Assembly (NCBI GenBank): GCA_029532625.1
Contig: JARFXM010000001.1
Coordinates: forward strand, 992,001 to 1,056,000
From: Lomentospora prolificans
Taxonomy: Eukaryota; Ascomycota; Sordariomycetes; Microascales; Microascaceae
Length of the DNA stretch: 64,000 nucleotides
Reading direction: 5' to 3'
Part shown: in pieces, positions 33,857-45,183 of the stretch
Numbering within the stretch: the first letter of the stretch is position 1
How the letters are laid out: every line of letters starts with the position of its first letter
Made by a program: the position numbers and the translations under genes
The notes under the pieces: generated by a model
Database searches by the model: none
Seen by the model: the letters and a program-made list of their open reading frames with translations, nothing else
Told to the model about the DNA's origin: nothing

Positions 33857-35535
33857 TTACCAACCCCACGTCTTAGCCGACGCAGTAAAGACCGGGGGTG
33901 TCCACTGGATCCGGGAGGGGTCAATAAATCTTCTCCGTTTCGTCTTCTGCTTCTCTCTCTGTTCTATAAGTTTTTCGGGTAATACGATCTTGTGCTGTCC
34001 CCTGTGATAGACTAGAAGCCTCAGAAACTGGAGGGTATGCTCCACATCCTTGATAGTCATCGCGAGCGAGTTAGAGATCTGCTCCATGGTGCAGCTCTCC
34101 CCGTGCTCGTTGATCTCCAACAGCATCTCGACAATGTTCTCGCTCCAGTATTGTCGGTAACTTAGCAGGCCCAGATCTGACAGTGGCTTCTCCGGTGATC
34201 CTAGTTTTCCTTCAATTTTCGACAATTCGTATGAGAATTGGATCAGTAGGCGGCCGTAGCCTTTTCTTTGATATTGGGGTAGGGTAAGGATACACGCGAC
34301 GTTGTAACCTTCGGCGCTCTCCTTTTCTTTGGAAAAGTACCCGACAACGTGGTGGCCTTTCTCGTCCACGCGAGTCATCACGTAGAAAAGGAAGGGATCC
34401 ACGTCGTAATAAAGAGTCTTGTGATCCAAAAACATCTTGGAGAGCAAACAAAGATTGCGACACCAGGTCCGCTGCCGTCGCCCGTCGATCTCAAAGAACG
34501 AGACGTTTTCGTCCCTGTAAATCTCATTCCCCGGGGGATGTTGTAGTGTACACTTTTGGCGGTGCCTCGCAAAGGATTTAAGGTCGCCACGATAGCACAG
34601 GCAGAATTCACATAGGTATACCATATCATACTCATTTAGAGCTTCTGGATATGGGGAAAAATACCATGGAATAAGATCCCACTCGCCAAACTGTACCCTG
34701 TTGATGTTTCTTATTCGGGCAATTTCCGTCGGGTTTTGTGTCATCGATCCGGATGTGCGGAGTTTCTCGACCTCCTCTTCGCGGTTGAAATTGCTCGTCC
34801 CGGCCATCTCAACATCTCCCTCCGGACCAACAAGCCCAACGCCTGATTCAGATGCATTAGGCTGTGATGCATCTTTGTCCTCGCCGTTTGCGGAGCCGGG
34901 AGTCTGAACTTGGGAATCGACCCACTCTACTGCTAGTTAATTTTGGCCCAGCCGATACTTCAGGAGCATATGTAAAGGCAACTCACCAGTCCAGGGGTGC
35001 GGGGTTGCGGTCTCCGAAGTTACAGACTGCTCACGCTTGGAAGGTCGCTTTTGTCCCTTTTTAGGCACCGTCTTCTTTGCCGGCTGCGAAGTCCCCTTCT
35101 TTCCCTTCCCTTCTTTAGGTTTGTCTTTCTCCGGATTCGGCCATTCTATCTCTTGAGCGAAATCTATCCTTGACACAGGGACCCACTCGTCCAGTCGCTT
35201 ATTAAAATTATCGAAGTTGCAGTAGAATTGTCGTCCATTTTTGGTATCTCGGATACTGAGGATCTCGGCGCGTCGCGGTTGTCCATCCTATGGGTGCATT
35301 AGAACGGTTTCTGAATGTCATGAAAACCGGGATATATCTAACCTTCTCAACCATAGCAATGCACCCGACTCTATTATGGCGTCAGTTAAAATGTTGATGA
35401 GCTTGAGTGGGAGGTTCTTTTTTTGGTTGGGGGGGGGGGGGCAGTGGCGCACCTGATTGTATCCGGTGTAGCTATTCCCTTCTGGCGGGGAGCGTCGGAG
35501 CCCACGGCCGGGCCATCTTTTGGCGGAGGGCTCAT
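33857..35535 (-). CDS. ESA1: Histone acetyltransferase ESA1 (MYST family, NuA4 catalytic subunit)
   Basis: Four exons: 35453-35535, 35343-35370, 34987-35287 and 33857-34929, giving 494 residues. Esa1 acetylates histones H4 and H2A as the catalytic subunit of NuA4. The chromo-barrel domain is assembled across three exons: RVGCIAMVEK, DGQPRRAEILSIRD, YCNFDNFNKRLDEWV (about residues 27-75). A Lys-rich linker follows. The MYST domain has the C2HC zinc finger (CEFC...HRQKC, about 243-263), the catalytic-Cys block NVACILTLP (about 349), the acetyl-CoA loop QYQRKGYGRLL and SYRQYW. The end, TPPVFTASAKTWGW, is the usual fungal one. Exon 2 is just 28 nt. Intron 1 holds a 13-G run (C on the coding strand) a few bases from the donor. 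Confidence 0.96.
35429..35441. repeat. 13-bp G homopolymer in ESA1 intron 1
   Basis: Thirteen G on the plus strand (C on the sense strand of ESA1), beginning about 11 nt after the intron 1 donor at 35451-35452. Confidence 0.9.
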
Positions 35536-35912
35536 TGTAGGTCCGTAATCTCGCAAATTTCCTGTTTTAATCGATGGCTGGAGATGAGGAAGCGGGGGAT
35601 TTGAGGTTTTGGCGGGGAAAATGGATGTGTGTGAAGCAGTTTGAAGCGCAAGTTGCCTCGCGATGGCAGAAAACGACACCCAAGCTTATCTTATCGGGCG
35701 GTGAGCCATATGCAACTATCAAGTTGTTCATGCATATACACAGGTTTCTATCCCAGCCTCCCGAGCAGCCCCACCTCAGGGCAGGCCATTCCCCTTCAAT
35801 CCTGCTTATAATAAAGTCTCCACCCCGAAAAGGTTTTGCACCTTCCACAACCTTTCATCATGCCGAAACATCAGGACCGTGGCCATCCGTACAGGAGCCT
35901 CCATCGACTATC
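35536..35912. other. Divergent promoter region of ESA1 and GID8
   Basis: 377 bp between two divergent start codons. An open frame in phase with GID8 exon 1 extends back to 35574, but it has no family sequence and is likely leader. No distinct regulatory site is recognised. Confidence 0.5.
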
Positions 35913-37068
35913 ATGTCCTCTGCGACGACAACACCAATAAATCATGCTTTTTCCGGGCATTCTGAGCAAACGCCAAATTTTAACCGGTATGTCTTATGTC
36001 TCCTCGTATGGTATCGTTACCTCGTTTCGCGCAAATGATGAACAAGTCAAACAATGGGAATCTCTCTGAGCCTTCTCGTGCGGAAATCCTTTGATCAATC
36101 TTCTTGTCTGATTTTTATTTTCTCTTACTCCCTCTTGTCAATCTACCATCTGCTTTTTGCAATATCTAACGGGTATCGACCGGGCAGGAACCTCAATAGC
36201 GAGATGAACGCTCTCATACTCGATTACTTGACGTTGTCAGGATATTCTCGGGCAGCGGCGAACTTCTCGAGTGAAGCGAATCTCGATCCTCACCAAGATA
36301 ACCAATCAATCCTTGTCCGCCAAAACATTCAGAATGCTATCCATCGCGGGCATGTCCATGAAGCTATTGAAGCTTTGAATGATTTAGATCCCGAGGTAAT
36401 TATCTACCATTTCCTCACCAGTCCTCCCTCTTTAGGCAGCTGCCTTCTACATGATTACGAAACAGTTGTACATGCACCACTCTGAAGCCTCAAGCTGTGC
36501 TGAGAAACAACCACCATATATATGATTCACCAATTTACACAATTGCTTATGCACTTCGTAACCACTCAATGCGATCCCGTGCTAACTTTAACGATAGATA
36601 TTAGACGGTGATGCGGTCCTCCATTTTTCTTTACTGCGTCTCCAACTTGTCGAGCTCATCCGGCAATGCACGTCCAGCCCTGATGGGGACATTACTCCGG
36701 CCCTTAGCTTCGCACAGACGCACCTTGCTCCAAGGGCCCCGACTAGGCCTCAATTCTTAGAAGACCTCGAGAACACGATGGCATTGATTGTCTTTCCTCA
36801 TGATAAGCTTGGTCCGGATTTGCTGCGTCTTCTCCATCCAAATCTGCGAAGAGAGGTTGCGGATAACGTCAACAAAGCGCTTCTACAGAGGCAAGCTGAC
36901 CGACGCGAGGCTGCTATCCGAATGCTTATTCACACCAGAGCGTGGGCTGGTAAAACCTCGAAAGACCTCGGCAAAAGTCATTCGGACTTGGGAATTGACT
37001 TGAGCCTGGACTTGACTGGAAACCGATCGATGATGACTGGGAGCAATGATGCGATGAATACCTCGTAG
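35913..37068 (+). CDS. GID8: GID/CTLH E3 ligase subunit GID8
   Basis: Three exons, 35913-35986, 36188-36395 and 36598-37068, give 250 residues. Gid8 is a scaffold subunit of the GID (CTLH) ubiquitin ligase, which in yeast degrades gluconeogenic enzymes when glucose returns. A LisH motif (MNALILDYLTLSGYSRAAANF, about residues 30-50) leads into the CTLH motif (NIQNAIHRGHVHEAIEALND) and the CRA region (LHFSLLRLQLVELI, then LIFP-type LIVFPHDKL and HPNLRREVADNVNKALL). Both introns are about 200 nt, longer than most here. The start at 35913 is the last upstream Met in a frame that stays open to 35574; it gives the family length. It shares its promoter region with ESA1. Confidence 0.92.
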
Positions 37069-37552
37069 AAGCCGGTCTCTTTTTTCTGGAAACAAAGAGT
37101 TTGGGCGTAGCGAATCTGTTTTATGTAGTCTTATGATGTATGATATTTACGACGACGGACCACGGGCATTTTTACGGAGTTTTAGGTATCGTGGGATCAA
37201 ATGGCTCAGGTTTTCCAAGGGCCTAAATCCATAATTATTCACACCAGAAGAATGTGTTCTCCCAAAATCACGAGCACAAGCTCGCCTTGACACTAGCTAG
37301 TGAAGGCCCTTACAAGCTGATGAGCCACACGCTGGCCGAGCCGATGGCCTCGTACATTCCGACGTTGCGAATAAAAGAGTTGTCTAAAAGAGCGCCATAT
37401 TTCAATTGAATGTACAGAATAGGTTATAATCTATTGGCTTTTCAACAAGCCGCCATGGCCGCCATAAAGTCCTCGTGTGCTCGCTGACCTGCGGGCATTT
37501 ACCACCATTCTCTTGACAATGAGGTTCCCTCCATCTCTAAGTCTCTTGTCTC
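37069..37552. other. Intergenic between convergent GID8 and NDUFS4
   Basis: Two 3' untranslated regions in 484 bp. I see no gene or repeat. Confidence 0.5.
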
Positions 37553-38267
37553 TTATTTTGTGCGAGCGATCTTAAGTTTGCCTGGGGAGTAGGTGAAGTT
37601 GTTCGCGTACGACTTCGGCTTGAAAGCACGAGTGTTCGGCTCCTGAACAAAATATTCGTAGCCCTGCTTCTCGGCGAATCGAATGGCATCCTCCTTGGAA
37701 TGAAAGAACATTCTGGTACCCTGCATCATATCGCCGGACGATTGCCATCCCATAAGAGGGTTTTCCCAGCGGTGGCCCTTGGGAAGGATATCCCAGTCCA
37801 TCCGCCAGTGATGGCCCTGCCAGTTGCCAGATTGAGTAGCAGGCTTGGCCTCTTTGTATATTCTAAGAAAAAACGACTGCTGTTAGCCTGGGTACAAGGC
37901 GGGCGATCGTGGAGCAGCCGTACCTGACTTGTCTGCCTTGCAGCTCCATGGGGGTATCGGAAACTACGGCAGCCGGAATAGTCTCGCTCTCCTCAGACCC
38001 ATCCTGAACACGCTTCGGAACTGGAGTGAAAGTTCTGGACGAAAATGTTAGTACTTTATATTACTATGCAACGAAAGTCGGGAGGCCATACGACGTCGCC
38101 TTGTCGGCCTGAAGGGTGTAGTCGGGTTGGTTCTGGCGAAGACCTGGTGCCGCGGGTTGGTCGACGGGCGCTACAGAGCTCTGGAGCCGTGCAGCACCCG
38201 CAGCGGGGCGGGCAATAGCGACCCTTCGCAGTAGGCCCGTGGAAATAGCCGTCCTCAATGATGCCAT
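37553..38267 (-). CDS. Complex I 18/21-kDa accessory subunit (NDUFS4)
   Basis: Three exons, 38092-38267, 37924-38034 and 37553-37862, give 198 residues. NDUFS4 sits at the base of the peripheral arm of mitochondrial NADH:ubiquinone oxidoreductase, near the N-module, and stabilises it. Residues 1-30 (MASLRTAISTGLLRRVAIAR, then Ala-rich) are a clear mitochondrial presequence with no acid. The conserved domain (ETC_C1_NDUFS4) includes RIYKEAKPATQSGNW, HHWRMDWDILPKGHRWENPL, MGWQSSGD, FHSKEDAIRFAEKQGYEY and the final KSYANNFTYSPGKLKIARTK. It is head to head with ATP17, 318 bp away, with a CCAATCA box between. Confidence 0.94.
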
Positions 38268-38585
38268 TTTGTGTGGTAGGGAGGTTTCTTTCCTTCAATC
38301 GATGAAAGACGCCTTGAGAAAGAGCCACAAAATAGAGTGTGGGCTCAAACGGCCTGCTCGGGTGAAATGATGTTGTCGATTGTTGGGCTCTGATTGGTCC
38401 GTCCGCATTAACGTTGTGCCGAAAAATGCGTGGTTTTGCAGGGAACTTCGGCAGCCGAACTTCGTCACGCTTCAACTCCTCCTTACCAGCAAATCATTTC
38501 AAAGCCACTGCCACCGCATCTCACTCGCGGCATCGCCTGTTTATCCGACACACTACGCTTCGAGTCAATCGTCGATACTTCAAAA
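38268..38585. promoter_or_regulatory. Shared bidirectional promoter of NDUFS4 and ATP17
   Basis: A 318-bp gap separates the two divergent start codons, both for nuclear-coded subunits of inner-membrane energy complexes (I and V). The region is short enough that the promoters must overlap. It holds a consensus CCAAT box near its middle. Confidence 0.7.
38391..38397 (-). promoter_or_regulatory. CCAATCA box (HAP/CBC type)
   Basis: TGATTGG on the plus strand, so CCAATCA on the minus strand. It is 124 bp from the NDUFS4 start and 189 bp from the ATP17 start. The HAP/CBC complex binds such boxes and drives respiratory genes in fungi; its use here is inferred. Confidence 0.5.
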
Positions 38586-39240
38586 ATGAGCTACGTACCC
38601 AAGCGAGCGTTGTCGACGCTCATTCCCCCCAAGGTATGTTCCTTTCCACACCAATCGAAGTTTTACGACGTCGTCGCTAACAACGGCTTCCAGGTTGCCT
38701 CCCCGAAGGTATTGTTGACCCTCATCTCCTTGCCAAATCCGACCCATGAACGTCATTGGACGGAAGCGTCTCGAGAGGGATCCTAATAGTACACCCGAAT
38801 CGCACCGAACCGCGGCGACGGACGAACAACGGCAGACACGTGCAGATGCTGACTGAGATTTACTTTAGGCCATTGGGGCCAATCCCGATGCCGTTCGAAT
38901 GCAGAGGGTGGTGAACTTCTACGAGAAGCTCCCTCGGGGCGCTGCCCCTGAGGTGAAGGCCACCGGACTCCTCGGCAGATATCAGGCCAAGCACTTTGGA
39001 AAGAACCCCACCGCTAAGCGTATGAATCATTGTCTCCCCACATTGATATCCATCTGGCAAAGAACTTGTCTAACTTATCCTGCCGTTTCGTATAGCCATC
39101 ATCCATGCCGTCGTCTTCCTCGTAGCTATCGGCTATGCCCAGAACTACTACTACCACCTTCGTAAGTAGCGAAGGGATGTACCATGAAATTCACCGCGCT
39201 AATCCAGTTCCTAGGCCACCACAAGAACAATGCTCACTAA
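38586..39240 (+). CDS. ATP17: F1Fo ATP synthase subunit f
   Basis: Five exons: 38586-38633, 38694-38708, 38869-39019, 39096-39161 and 39215-39240, giving 101 residues, the same length as yeast Atp17 precursor. Subunit f is a small membrane-spanning part of the Fo stator of mitochondrial ATP synthase. The sequence follows the yeast protein throughout: KRALSTLIPPK, then VASPK, then AIGANPDAVRMQRVVNFYEKL (the first ~20 of exon 3), PRGAAPEVKA, RYQAKHFGKN, a membrane helix (AVVFLVAIGYAQNYYYHL) and HHK at the end. Exon 2 is a 15-nt microexon coding VASPK, bounded by CAG and GTATTG; yeast has VVSSK at the same place, which supports it. It is head to head with the complex I gene. Confidence 0.93.
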
Positions 39241-40079
39241 ATTTACATCCTCTCACTTATAAGGACGCTCATATTACCAAGCGAATGTATGTAGGATGTG
39301 AGGCTGGCTGTTAAACAGCATGGTCTAGACCAGACTCTACCTTAGCACTGTCTAGATATGTCATTATAGAACTATTTCTTCTGTCTTGAGTGTTCTCTCT
39401 GTGTGTTTCCGTTATCGTTTCCGCAAGCTATATTTTGTTCATTCGTCTCGCTGGCTCATAAATCCAAACAACATGATCAATGATCCGAGCTGAATGGGTG
39501 TCATAGCACCACCTCAGACCAAATACTACGCGAGCTAGCTCGCGTAGTAGCTGAAATTGATTTTACATGTTTTAAACTATTCGTCCCATGATTAAAACAA
39601 CACCAGCAGAGCCTTGTGGTTGTCGCTCTCACCGAAAAGCCAGCCATAGTTTGTGACAGACTTTTGTGCTGATGTCGGGGTATGTTCGGCTAAATCGTAC
39701 AAGAGTCGCTGACGCAAGTACGCTAGGCCTATTCAGGCAGGACTATTGCAAGCAACAACGGAAAGCCAACTCAAAACTGAACGCATACCTTACTCTCGAT
39801 ACTCTGATACATTGTAGGAGAGTTCTGCTGCGTACCAAACTACCAGTACATCTCGGTCTTCTTTCTCCCTATCCATAATTAATCATCTGTCAGCGCTCGG
39901 CTATTGTCCCCACAAACACGACGAAAGAATACCATCCACAGCACGCGCGTCATCACCAGCGACAGGCACTGTTTCCAACCGCATCCGATTAGCATTTTTC
40001 ACATCTACCGTCACCTCGAGGAGCCCTCCCGAGCTACTCGAGACTCCAAACAGGTCAAAACGGCGCGAACCGACGACGT
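39241..40079. other. Intergenic: ATP17 3' end and upstream region of the next gene
   Basis: It contains the 26-bp perfect palindrome at 39524-39549. Open frames of 70 codons (plus, 39666) and 111 codons (minus, 39901-40236) have no domain. I see no gene. Confidence 0.5.
39524..39549. repeat. Perfect 26-bp palindrome
   Basis: Thirteen bases, TACTACGCGAGCT, are followed at once by their exact reverse complement, with no loop. It lies about 285 bp after the ATP17 stop. It could form a cruciform, bind a dimeric protein or be a scar of an excised element; none of these is shown. Confidence 0.92.
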
Positions 40080-43000
40080 ATGATGGCCACTGAAGCCACG
40101 CTGGAGAAGTCCGCCGATGCTCCCGCCTCGACCAATTCTCAATCTGTGAGTCACTACGGATGCGACCGTTGTTGCCTTTTGGGCTTTCTACAAGCAATTT
40201 TAGGCCACCAAATTGCTGAAGGTTCCCGTTGCGCAATATCTGTTCTAGCTTCCTCGCTGACTAGGTAGACTGACTCCTTGCAGACCTCCGACCGTGAGCC
40301 CTACGGACAAGATGTTTTCCAGAAGCCATCTTTAAACAGCGGCCTTGCTAGCGATGACATAGAAAATAAACACATCACAGTCATCGACGAGCAACCTCAT
40401 TCGACCGATGTCAGCGTTAGCGGAGGCTCAGATTCCGAGGCGTATAAAGCATATCCATCGACGTCACTAAACGATGACAAGGGCCATGCAAGGACATCGT
40501 CGGCCGTCAGGAAGCCAGCCACTTTCAAGGCGGTATCTGTCAATAAAACCTTTTTGGCGTCTAAGGCTGGGGTTCCCGCGGCTGCCGCCAAACCGGGGGA
40601 AAAAAGTGCGGGGGTACCTGGCACATCAAGCTCTCCACTGGGTTCCTCCAACCTGCTCTCCAACCGACCTCGTCTTGTCGCAAAAACTGGAAGTGGGAGC
40701 CGGGACTCGGCTCCGCGGTTTACGGCAAACGGTGGGAAGCCTGGTGCAGCTCCAGATGCTACCAGCGTCTGGAACAAAAATCGGCGTAAGTCGCAACCCC
40801 AATCCAAACGAATCACATCAACGCACCCCATTTGTCACACAGGTAATAACGTTCGCAGCCACGCCTACGCCCGAGCCAAAAAAGCTATCGGATGAAGAGC
40901 TGAAAAAGTACGGCATCCATATGGCAAATCGGCTCCATTCCGAGGATATCAAGGGTCAATCGAATTGGGCTGATATTGACGATGACGATGAAGATTGGGC
41001 ACCGGAATCTCTCACCTGGACCGACGGCACGAAGATTACGCTTCCAGCTCCCGACGAAGCACCTAGCAACCCTGTGGAGCCAGTCCAGCCTGCTACCGCT
41101 CCGGTTGTAAAGGATAAATCAGCTGTCGCTCAAACGAAATCAGCAGTACCGTCAAGGACTTCTTCTCCTTCCACCAAATCCAGTGGTCTTGCCTCCGGGA
41201 AAGGCTTGATCTTGAAAGCGGGATCTACGGACAAAGTTACTCTTGTAACGAAACCCGCTGCCCCTCCCCCGCCTGCAAAGTCTCCCTGGGCGCCTCTACC
41301 ACCGATTCAGAAGGCATCGCCGGCGGTAGACCCCTCTGTCGCTCATACGAGTCCCCGTCCATCCTTCAAAGAACCCCACCTTCACAAACAGTTTCAGCAC
41401 TCCAGCGGGAGGGAAATTGCTGCAGATGACTTCAGTCGGTCATCCTGGAGGGAACACCCTAATACGTTGGGTAGAGAGCTTTACAACTCCCAGTCCGGGC
41501 GCTACGAACCCGTGCAGGACCGTAGGGGCTCTTTCCGATCGGATACATATAGTCGACCCGCCCTCCTTCAGCGCCCTCATCCCCACCACGATTCCACTGA
41601 ACCATCTCCTACCTTTCAAACAGCCCGCCCAGCTCAAGATGTCCCCTTCGGACGACGCCGGGGCTCCTCTAATGTTAGTGGAGGCAGCGGGCTCCTACAA
41701 AGGGCCGGGAAGGCTTATGAGCCAGGCTCTATGCAGCCTCCAGATATTCTGAGCACTCGAAGAGGGTCGTTCACAGCCTCCACCGATAGTCACGTTTCAC
41801 CAAGGAACTTCTCGCCTTCCGCCCAACCGGGCGGGCGGCTTTCGTCCGCTCATGGATGGCCGCCAAGGTCCTCCCCATCATCAGCATACGCCACCCCCCA
41901 TTACGCGCACGCCCATTCAGAAAAGCAGGCAATTCAAAGCGGGCAGGCTTCGGAGAACCCTGTACAATCTGAAGAGGAGGCCGTTGAGTTTCAGAAACGC
42001 TTGATGCGTGAGAGACGCGAAGAAGCAATCCGGCGTAGGCTAGAGGAAGAGGCCCGGGAGGAGGCTGCAAAGGCAGAACGTATTCGACTAAAGCTAGAGG
42101 CGATGGGACCACCCCCAGAGAGAAAGAGCGCCAAGAAGGACCAGGGTGACAAGGCCAACGCTGATACACCCTCGACCCCAACAGCGTCTCAAGGCACTAC
42201 GCCTCTAGTAAATGAAATGGCGGCCGCTATGCAGGACAGAGGGGACAATTTACAGCAAGGCCACGACACTAAAATTGGCCACCCCCTGTCAGCACCTACC
42301 TCACCCTCTGGCCCCAAGAGCGAGCTTTCCTCGAATCCCCAATCCCAGCCAAGGCATGCTCGGCAAACGGGCGTGAACCAGGCCAATCTCTGGAATTCCT
42401 CGGGGCAACCCTCCTCTAGTCGCCTCACTTCATGGCCATCAAGCGGTCAACAGTCATCCCGAAATGTCTGGGGTTCTCCAAATAACGACCGCGGCTTGGG
42501 TAACGGAACCTTCAACCCTGACTTAGGGAGAGTGCCGGAATCCCGCCCAACTCAGCTTTCTCAGCCGCAGGCTAATGAGCCAACTCCTATCGGACCTCCT
42601 GGAGGAAGAATCCTCAATCGTAACCAACCTCCGGCCGCCACCCAAGCCTATCCGGCTTCCCGCCCAGACAGATTCACTGCATCTGAAGGGCGCCCATACA
42701 ATGAGAAGCAGAACCAATGGGTACAATCTGTTCTCCAAGTAGACGCATCTCTACGAGACCAACGGGCAAAGGAGAGAGCTGAATTTGACCAGCGCCTTGC
42801 TGACCAGGGTTTGACTTGTGACGACGCCCAACCCGCAATCAAACAGGCTTGGCGGCCAGATTCCGGTTCTTCACGAGCAGATCAAGGCTCTCGCGCCGGA
42901 CCGCCGCCCTCTTGGACGCGGACTCTTGATGAAGGCCGCAAGCATAACAGCTCAAACTCGGCCGATAACCTAGCCAACGGAGCAATAAGGGGTACGAGTG

Positions 43001-44058
43001 CATCCTCAATCCTCCCATCTAGCGCACCTTCGAATTCAGCAGCGCAAACGCGCGCGTCCCGATTCTTTCCCCCGAAGGAAAAGGACGCACGTCCCAACAC
43101 GAACAGTAGCTCAGAAGGCGGCCGGGCGCAGTCCCCATCACCGCCTCCGCCCACGATGGATGACCACCCTGTTTACGACGGCGACGCATCTCACCCTCAT
43201 GTGTCCCTTCCCCGGCCCCAACCAGTCGTACGGTTGCCTCCCACACCTTCAGCGTCAACTCATAGCCAAAATCGAAAGATAGACCCAACCTGGCCTAGCT
43301 CAAGTAATCCGCGGTCCCTCTATATATCTCCGGCGAGTGCTAATGCAGGGCACCATTCCTCCGCGACGATTCAAAGTGCTCCCCAATCTCAACAAGAATG
43401 GCAGGAGAAAATTTACGAGTTAACGGGACGCCGAGCGACCCCGAGATCTCCAGCTGTTGAATCTGCGAGTCGTAGTATGCTCGACCATTCATTCAATCAC
43501 AACCCTGCAACCGTTTCACTGCCGAATCATATCGCCTCTAAAGGGATAGGCAACGGCGGAGTTACGAGCAAGCCCATGGCCGAGGAGTGTTTTGAGGAGC
43601 AGGAAATGGGGTCGCTGCCCCCAATTCGGATTCCACACAAGGCTCCAGACGCAGCCTGGCAACCAGCTGCGCCTGCCAGCAAGCCTCTACCACGGACGTT
43701 CATGGTCGTTGCTACGACGACAAAATTGTACGATCTATCTGATAATGGAGGGTCAGGTTTAGTTCGTATCGCCTTCCCGAATACGGAACCCAAGACGATA
43801 TCCCTTCAGTCTGCGGGTGGCCGGGGCAGCGGTCGCGGCGCTGCTCATGGTCGCCCTAGCGGACGGAACCGGGCTCCAGGATCAAATAATCGAAGTGGGG
43901 CGAGTGGAAAGAGAGACGCCTCAAACACCTTTGCAAACGAACCCGCCGGCAACACTCAAGGACCGCCATCATCACTAGGATCGCGCGGACGCGGCAGCTA
44001 CCGCAGTAGATCCGGAGAAACTTGGTCTCGGCGACCCGCTCATCCAGCAAGTGGCTAG
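40080..44058 (+). CDS. Large conserved fungal protein, mostly disordered, unknown role
   Basis: Three exons, 40080-40145, 40284-40785 and 40859-44058, give 1255 residues. I do not recognise a named family, though similar proteins occur widely in filamentous ascomycetes (from memory). A short conserved core, SDEELKKYGIHMANRL followed by NWADIDDDDEDWAPESLTW, is at about residues 198-245. Most of the rest is Ser/Pro/Gln-rich. A charged helix (FQKRLMRERREEAIRRRL and on, about 560-607) is likely coiled coil. The tail (about 1175-1255) is rich in Gly, Arg and Ser with RGRGS-type repeats, as in RNA-binding proteins. The acceptor at 40857-40858 was chosen because it alone keeps frame; the nearer one, at 40841-40842, leads to a stop. 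An RNA-related function is a guess from composition. Confidence 0.75.
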
Positions 44059-45183
44059 AATTGATCCAGCGAGACTATGATGCCATTGTCGCTACCGCCT
44101 TCACACATCGTGCTCCTACACCCCCATTCAATGTTCCTGCGGGACACGCCCCAGAATATTTTACGCATCATGCGCCTACAGAACCCCAACGTTACTCACT
44201 CTATCCAACCAACGGCCCTATCGCTCCAGAAAACGGGGCCAGTGCGTGGACGCCACGCTTCGGCCGAACCATATCCAGCCGACAAATGAAGACTTCCTGC
44301 CGCCGATCGATAACGCGGTCACGGCAGTGTGTACAATCCGAGTTCTATCTGTGGCACTATTTCTTTCCACCCTAATTCCTCTTGTGAGAGCTGTCCCAAC
44401 CTTCCATATTGGCCCCCCTCCCTTTTCCGAAAGGAAAGGGCGCGGAACTGTCGGTTGGGGAATTAACCGGCCTCCGAAGTCAATGTCAGTGGCTTCAGCT
44501 TCGCTTTTAGTTTGTTTGTTTTTTTTTCTGTTTTCGATTTTCTTGTCCCCTTCATTTCTTCCTTCTCACGCCTGTTTCTTGGCGTTTACTATCCCAAGCT
44601 TTCTCTCTCATACCCTAGTCCTAGCTTGATACTACTTCTTGCCTACTCAAGCCGAGAAGAAAAAACTTGCCCGACCAGATGTGGACGGCCTAGTCGCAAT
44701 ATACATGGAAAACGGGGGCAAGACTGGGTGGGGGGTTTGCCTGGCCCATTCGGAATCGAGCTAGTCTCGGGATGGAGAGAAAGGCCTCATATCGAAGGAT
44801 ACAGTCAGAGATGCTGTATAGTTCGCCACAACCTATGAAGCCCAACGTAACTTAGGAGACAGCGTGGCCGCGCTGTATTCCACAATACATACGAACTGTG
44901 ACACGAGTTTCTCCAAGGCTCCGTTCTCCCTCAAAAGCTGTGTGAAAATATCGCGGTTTAGTACCTTCGTGAAAGCCTTGTAGAGCTCGAAACGCCAAAA
45001 GGGCATCTATTCATATAACTATGATTACTAGTCGTACGCCACGTTCCTTCGTGCCAACTCCAAACTCCTCCATAACTTATCCCGCTTCGTAAACTTCGAG
45101 CCCCTTATCCTCGGGGAACAACAAACACATGCATGACCCGTGTACTAGATCTTTAAAAATTCCTCCTAGCCTACATTTTAGGT
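44059..45183. other. Intergenic between convergent genes
   Basis: A 1.1-kb gap with two 3' ends. A T-rich tract lies at 44505-44545. Frames of up to 127 codons on the plus strand are T-rich (Phe/Leu/Ser) and look like untranslated sequence. I see no gene. Confidence 0.5.

Noticed and set aside
35574..35912. Upstream in-frame extension of GID8
   Set aside because: Open frame without family sequence; the Met at 35913 gives the normal length, and the extension lies in the ESA1/GID8 promoter.
40474..40858. Extension of the large 40-44 kb protein back to 40474 in one frame
   Set aside because: This is the wrong frame of exon 2; splicing at 40785/40859 joins the correct frame to the long exon.
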